Shown one piece after another: positions 61,501-64,000 of a DNA stretch of 64,000 nucleotides (positions within the stretch are counted from its first letter, which is position 1; every line of letters begins with the position of its first letter). Source of the stretch: CAVVST01 sp963750995 (lineage in GTDB: Bacteria > Acidobacteriota > Vicinamibacteria > Vicinamibacterales > UBA2999). The translations under genes and the position numbers were made by a program. The stretch is from the NCBI GenBank assembly GCA_963750995.1, contig CAVVST010000002.1, forward strand, positions 1 through 64,000, given 5' to 3'. The notes below the pieces were generated by a model, which saw only the letters and a program-made list of their open reading frames with translations, was not told where the DNA came from and did not search any database.

Positions 61501-61818
61501 TCAGCGCTTGCGCCAGCGGGCCAGCGCGGCGTTGCGGGCAATCTCCTTGCGCCGCTTCGCCGATAGCGCTTCGGCGCGCGCCTTCCCGCCACGGACGCCG
61601 CCCAGCCGGCCAAGCGCGGCGGCATGGGGATTCTTCGTTCTCCCAGAGGGCGGGTCTTCGACCGGCGTCAGGATCCCGGTCGGCGCGTGACACTGCGGGC
61701 AGTCTTCTTCGTTCGACGAACCGACCACGACGATTCCTTCCCACTCGCACACGGGGCAGCGGCGGCTGACCACGCGGGGCTGGGGGTTGTCAGGGTCCGG
61801 TTGAAAAATGACGGCCAT
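61501..61818 (-). CDS. Small zinc-ribbon protein with basic Ala/Arg helix
   Basis: ATG 61818, 105 residues. SRRCPVCEWEGIVVVG and EEDCPQCHAPTGILTP make one zinc ribbon. The C-terminal 40 residues (NPHAAALGRLGGVRGGKARA, EALSAKRRKEIARNAALARW) form a basic helix that resembles the short nucleic-acid-binding AAAxLGRxGGxKGG motif found in many small bacterial proteins. May bind DNA or RNA. Separate unit, about 180 bases upstream of the next zinc-ribbon gene on the same strand. Confidence 0.75.
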   Translation of the reverse strand: MAVIFQPDPDNPQPRVVSRRCPVCEWEGIVVVGSSNEEDCPQCHAPTGILTPVEDPPSGRTKNPHAAALGRLGGVRGGKARAEALSAKRRKEIARNAALARWRKR

Positions 61819-62274
61819 CGCCAGGCTCCAAAGAGATTCGAAGTCTTCTCACGGTGTTGCGAGCAGCATGCCGCGCTTGATACGTGAGCGATCACATATT
61901 CGAGACACCTGTAAATGCTTGACCGTCCATGCAATTTACGGATGCGGCAATGCCTCCCGCATCGTGTCTACTACAGCGACTGTACACGGCCCACGCTGCT
62001 CGCGTGCATGCAAAGGCGCGCGGTGACGAATCGCAACGGTCTCGATGCGACACGAGCGACCTCGCTGACGGCGCGAAACGAATCTGTGATCGCGCCGACG
62101 CTCGCGAGATCGTTCGACACTGGCGTCTGGTGAACGCCTCCACGGCACGCGTCAGTGCATGCGTCAGCCGTACCGCCTTCGTCGGCGTGATGTTGCGGGA
62201 CGTGATCTGATGGTTTGTACGTCGGTCTGACAGCCGGCCGTAAGTTACACGACGAACTTACGATGAACCGCCCG
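61819..62274. other. Gap without recognisable gene
   Basis: About 455 bases with lower GC and many short open frames on both strands, none with motifs or ribosome sites. An RNA gene could hide here, but I see no named structure. Confidence 0.4.
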
Positions 62275-62979
62275 TCAGCGGCCACCGGCGGGGCTCTTGC
62301 GCCTCAGCGCCTGTCGAAGGCGGCTCAACAGCCCGACCGCGGCGGAGCGCGCCTGTTCGGGGCGCTCGAGCAGCGTCAGGCAGTCGCCGGTCGAGGGCAC
62401 GACCGTGATGCCCATGCGCCTGGCGCGGTGAGACGTGCGCTCGTCAGGCTGGCGGTCGACGAGGATGGCGCGGGCATTCGACTCGTCGGCCACATCGACG
62501 CACCCCCCGAACCGGTCGTCCACCACCACGTCCAGGTCCAGCGCGGCCGCGATCGCGCCGCGGCTGCCACGCGTCGTGTAGACGCTGGGAAAGTCGTAGC
62601 CGTGCCGGCGCAGCCAGGCCTGCGTCTGTTTCTGGACTGTGGCCCCGCGCGTCGGCGGCCGCTGCGTGAGGAAGATCACTTCCCATCGGCGCTCGTCGGC
62701 GAGTCGCGCCAGCCGCGCGACGATGCCCTGCTCGGTTTCGCCGAGCCGGTCCCAGAAATCGCGCGTCCCGGCCACGCGCTGCCACAGCAGTTCGGTCTGC
62801 TGCGTGGTCAACGCGAAGAGCGGCGCGCCCGGCTCGAGCGCCGCTTCGAGCGCCTGCACGGTCGTGGCCTCGTGCTCGCTGAACATCCGTTCCGCTTCGA
62901 GGGAGAGCGCGGCGTGCATGTCGGCGAGCACGCCATCCATGTCGAAGGCGATCCGCAGCGCCGGTTCGTGCCCTGTCAC
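62275..62979 (-). CDS. HAD-superfamily phosphatase (5'-nucleotidase-like)
   Basis: GTG 62979, overlapping the RNase III stop (GTGA). 234 residues. Motif I LRIAFDMDGVLADMHAALSL with the nucleophile and acid/base Asp. Motif II in WEVIFLTQRPP (Thr), then ALDLDVVVDDRFGGCVDVAD with the Asp pair of motif IV, and AILVDRQPDERT. The layout fits the 5'(3')-deoxyribonucleotidase-like (PF06941) HAD group. Likely a cytoplasmic phosphatase. The substrate is not decidable. C-terminus ends in a basic RLRQALRRKSP tail. Confidence 0.82.
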   Translation of the reverse strand: MTGHEPALRIAFDMDGVLADMHAALSLEAERMFSEHEATTVQALEAALEPGAPLFALTTQQTELLWQRVAGTRDFWDRLGETEQGIVARLARLADERRWEVIFLTQRPPTRGATVQKQTQAWLRRHGYDFPSVYTTRGSRGAIAAALDLDVVVDDRFGGCVDVADESNARAILVDRQPDERTSHRARRMGITVVPSTGDCLTLLERPEQARSAAVGLLSRLRQALRRKSPAGGR

Positions 62980-63911
62980 CGGGCCCCCAGGCGGTCGAGG
63001 GCCAACCGCGCGGCTTCCTGCTCGGCCTCCTTCTTGGCTTTTCCGCTTGCCGTGCCGACGATCTCGCCCGCGACGACCACGTCGATGGTGAACTCCTTCC
63101 GATGATCAGGTCCTGATTCTGCCGCCACCCGGTATTCGGGCAGCGGCTGGCCGAGCGCCTGGAGACGCTCCTGGAGCGCCGACTTGTAGTCCTGGCCGAC
63201 GACCGTCTCCCCCGCGCCCGATGCGATCGCATCGCCGAGCTCGCGCTCGAGAAAGCCGGCGGCGGCCGGCATCCCGCCGTCGAGATAGAGCGCCGCGATC
63301 AGCGCCTCGTAGCCATCGGCCAGCAGCGCCTGCTTGAACCGCCCGCCGGTCTTTTCCTCGCCCCTCCCCAGCAGCAGGTGATCCCCGAGCTGAATCTGCT
63401 CGGCACGCCGCGCCAGCGCCTGGGTCGAGACGACCGACGCCTTGATCTTCGATTTCTGCCCTTCGTTGTAGTGAGGATATTGCCTGAACAGCATCTCGGC
63501 GACCACCAGGCCGAGCACCGCGTCGCCGAGGAACTCGAGCGATTCGTTGTCGGCGACGCCGCCGCTCGCGTCCTCGGCCGCGCGCGACTTGTGCGTCAGC
63601 GCGTGCTCGAGCAGGCCGCGATCCTTGAAGCGGTAGCCGACACGCTCCTGCAGCTCCTCGAACTCGTCGCGGAGACGGACGACGCGCGAGCCGACGTCCT
63701 CGCGGTGGCTGGCGATGATGCGCTCGGCGTCCTCCGCGATCTCGTCAGCCACCGCGATCCGGATGTCGCCGAGCGCGTTCACCGCCATCGGCCATATCGC
63801 CTGGGGGTTGCCGGAGATCCGGAAACTGCGGATCCCGTGGCTGTCGAGCAGGGCGGTGACAACCGACGCCTCGATGTCGGACGTCGTCGTGAACACGACG
63901 CGCGGCGCCAT
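62976..63911 (-). CDS. rnc: Ribonuclease III with N-terminal DUF2007-like domain
   Basis: ATG 63911, 311 residues, longer than the usual 220-230. The extra N-terminal 75 residues (VVFTTTSDIEASVVTALLDS, GIRSFRISGNPQAIWPMAVN, IRIAVADEIAEDAERIIASH) look like a DUF2007 'putative signal transducing protein'. The RNase III domain follows: ALTHKSRAAED, NESLEFLGDAVLGLVVAEML near 115-134 (signature with acidic metal ligands), and DGYEALIAALYLDGG. The dsRNA-binding domain is VGQDYKSALQERLQALGQPL, GKAKKEAEQEAARLALDRL. It processes rRNA precursors and dsRNA. Start overlaps the phosphatase stop upstream (TGATG) and its stop overlaps the HAD start. Confidence 0.9.
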   Translation of the reverse strand: MAPRVVFTTTSDIEASVVTALLDSHGIRSFRISGNPQAIWPMAVNALGDIRIAVADEIAEDAERIIASHREDVGSRVVRLRDEFEELQERVGYRFKDRGLLEHALTHKSRAAEDASGGVADNESLEFLGDAVLGLVVAEMLFRQYPHYNEGQKSKIKASVVSTQALARRAEQIQLGDHLLLGRGEEKTGGRFKQALLADGYEALIAALYLDGGMPAAAGFLERELGDAIASGAGETVVGQDYKSALQERLQALGQPLPEYRVAAESGPDHRKEFTIDVVVAGEIVGTASGKAKKEAEQEAARLALDRLGAR

Positions 63912-64000
63912 CACTCGATCCGGACCAGCACCCAGGTCATGTCGTCGTGCTGCGGCTGGGCGCCGGCAAACACGTCCACTTCACGCCGCATCCGGTCCTG
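63911..64000 (-). CDS. Partial PP2C/SpoIIE-type phosphatase, C-terminal 29 residues
   Basis: The right edge cuts this gene. The readable end is DRMRREVDVFAGAQPQHDDM followed by TWVLVRIE and a stop at 63911. The GA-x-QHDDMT motif is the last metal-binding signature of SpoIIE/RsbU-type protein phosphatases. Its TGA overlaps the rnc ATG, so it is the first known gene of this three-gene overlapped unit. Confidence 0.7.
   Translation of the reverse strand, partial: QDRMRREVDVFAGAQPQHDDMTWVLVRIE

Noticed and set aside
58215..61818. An anti-phage defence island (ATPase plus zinc-ribbon and GAF genes)
   Set aside because: No nuclease, methylase, reverse transcriptase or toxin is present, and the ATPase and the zinc-ribbon/GAF genes are convergent rather than in one operon.

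Overview
High-GC bacterial DNA that reads as a patchwork of three segments. From about 9.7 kb to the right end the gene content points to a soil-type Acidobacteriota, probably a Vicinamibacteria-like lineage. The signs are a PknB kinase fused to TolB-like and TPR domains, a CadC-type winged-helix/TolB/TPR protein, many secreted alpha/beta hydrolases and cupins, cytochrome P460, and palindromes in convergent intergenic gaps. This placement is inferred from protein families, not from a search. The left 9.7 kb differs. Positions 1-5.4 kb (YfhO-like membrane protein, cupin, YchF GTPase) look like a Chloroflexota/Thermomicrobia-type genome. Positions 5.5-9.6 kb (serine hydrolase fragment, IS5-like and IS6-like elements, DUF2156/LysX-type protein) look mycobacterial. 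Almost every gene in the left part carries several frameshifts, so a chimeric, error-rich assembly end is the simplest explanation.

Layout. 9.7-16.7 kb: truncated ECF sigma factor overlapping a Ser/Thr kinase, histidine-kinase remnant, vanadium haloperoxidase, winged-helix/TolB/TPR regulator. 17-22.5 kb: alpha/beta hydrolase, SnoaL-like protein, methyltransferase, TolB/TPR protein, truncated hydrolase. 22.5-26.8 kb: a decayed zone with two remnants of one IS family sharing the end sequence TGGGACACTACG, a broken ATP-dependent DNA ligase and a truncated hypothetical gene. 26.9-43.6 kb: mostly exported proteins (esterases, lectin-hydrolase fusion, bicupin, DUF2092, lipoproteins, P460, dienelactone hydrolase, phytase-like esterase) with phosphotransferase, alcohol dehydrogenase, LLM oxidoreductase, PrxQ, and gene scraps of PEP-utilising and PheS-like enzymes.

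43.8-64 kb is the more core-like part. It holds a large protein built from two PilT-like domains separated by a 20-copy, 48-bp coiled-coil repeat array, then tRNA-Lys(TTT), a housekeeping-type sigma-70 factor, an ABC-2 exporter operon ending in a truncated AMP-binding protein, a PilZ protein, purA, hutH-hutU, an AAA-type ATPase with an altered Walker A, a zinc-ribbon/GAF operon, and a tightly overlapped phosphatase-RNase III-HAD operon running off the right edge.

The most unusual items are the repeat-rich PilT-like protein, whose ATPase domain lacks recognisable Walker motifs and whose repeat array holds one 49-bp unit that breaks the frame, the fragment-rich 22.5-26.8 kb zone, and the families of short palindromes between convergent genes. 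Single-base frameshifts also occur in several genes of the right part (winged-helix regulator, transposase, ligase, LLM oxidoreductase, PilT-like, GAF), so the reading frames there should be treated as draft quality.
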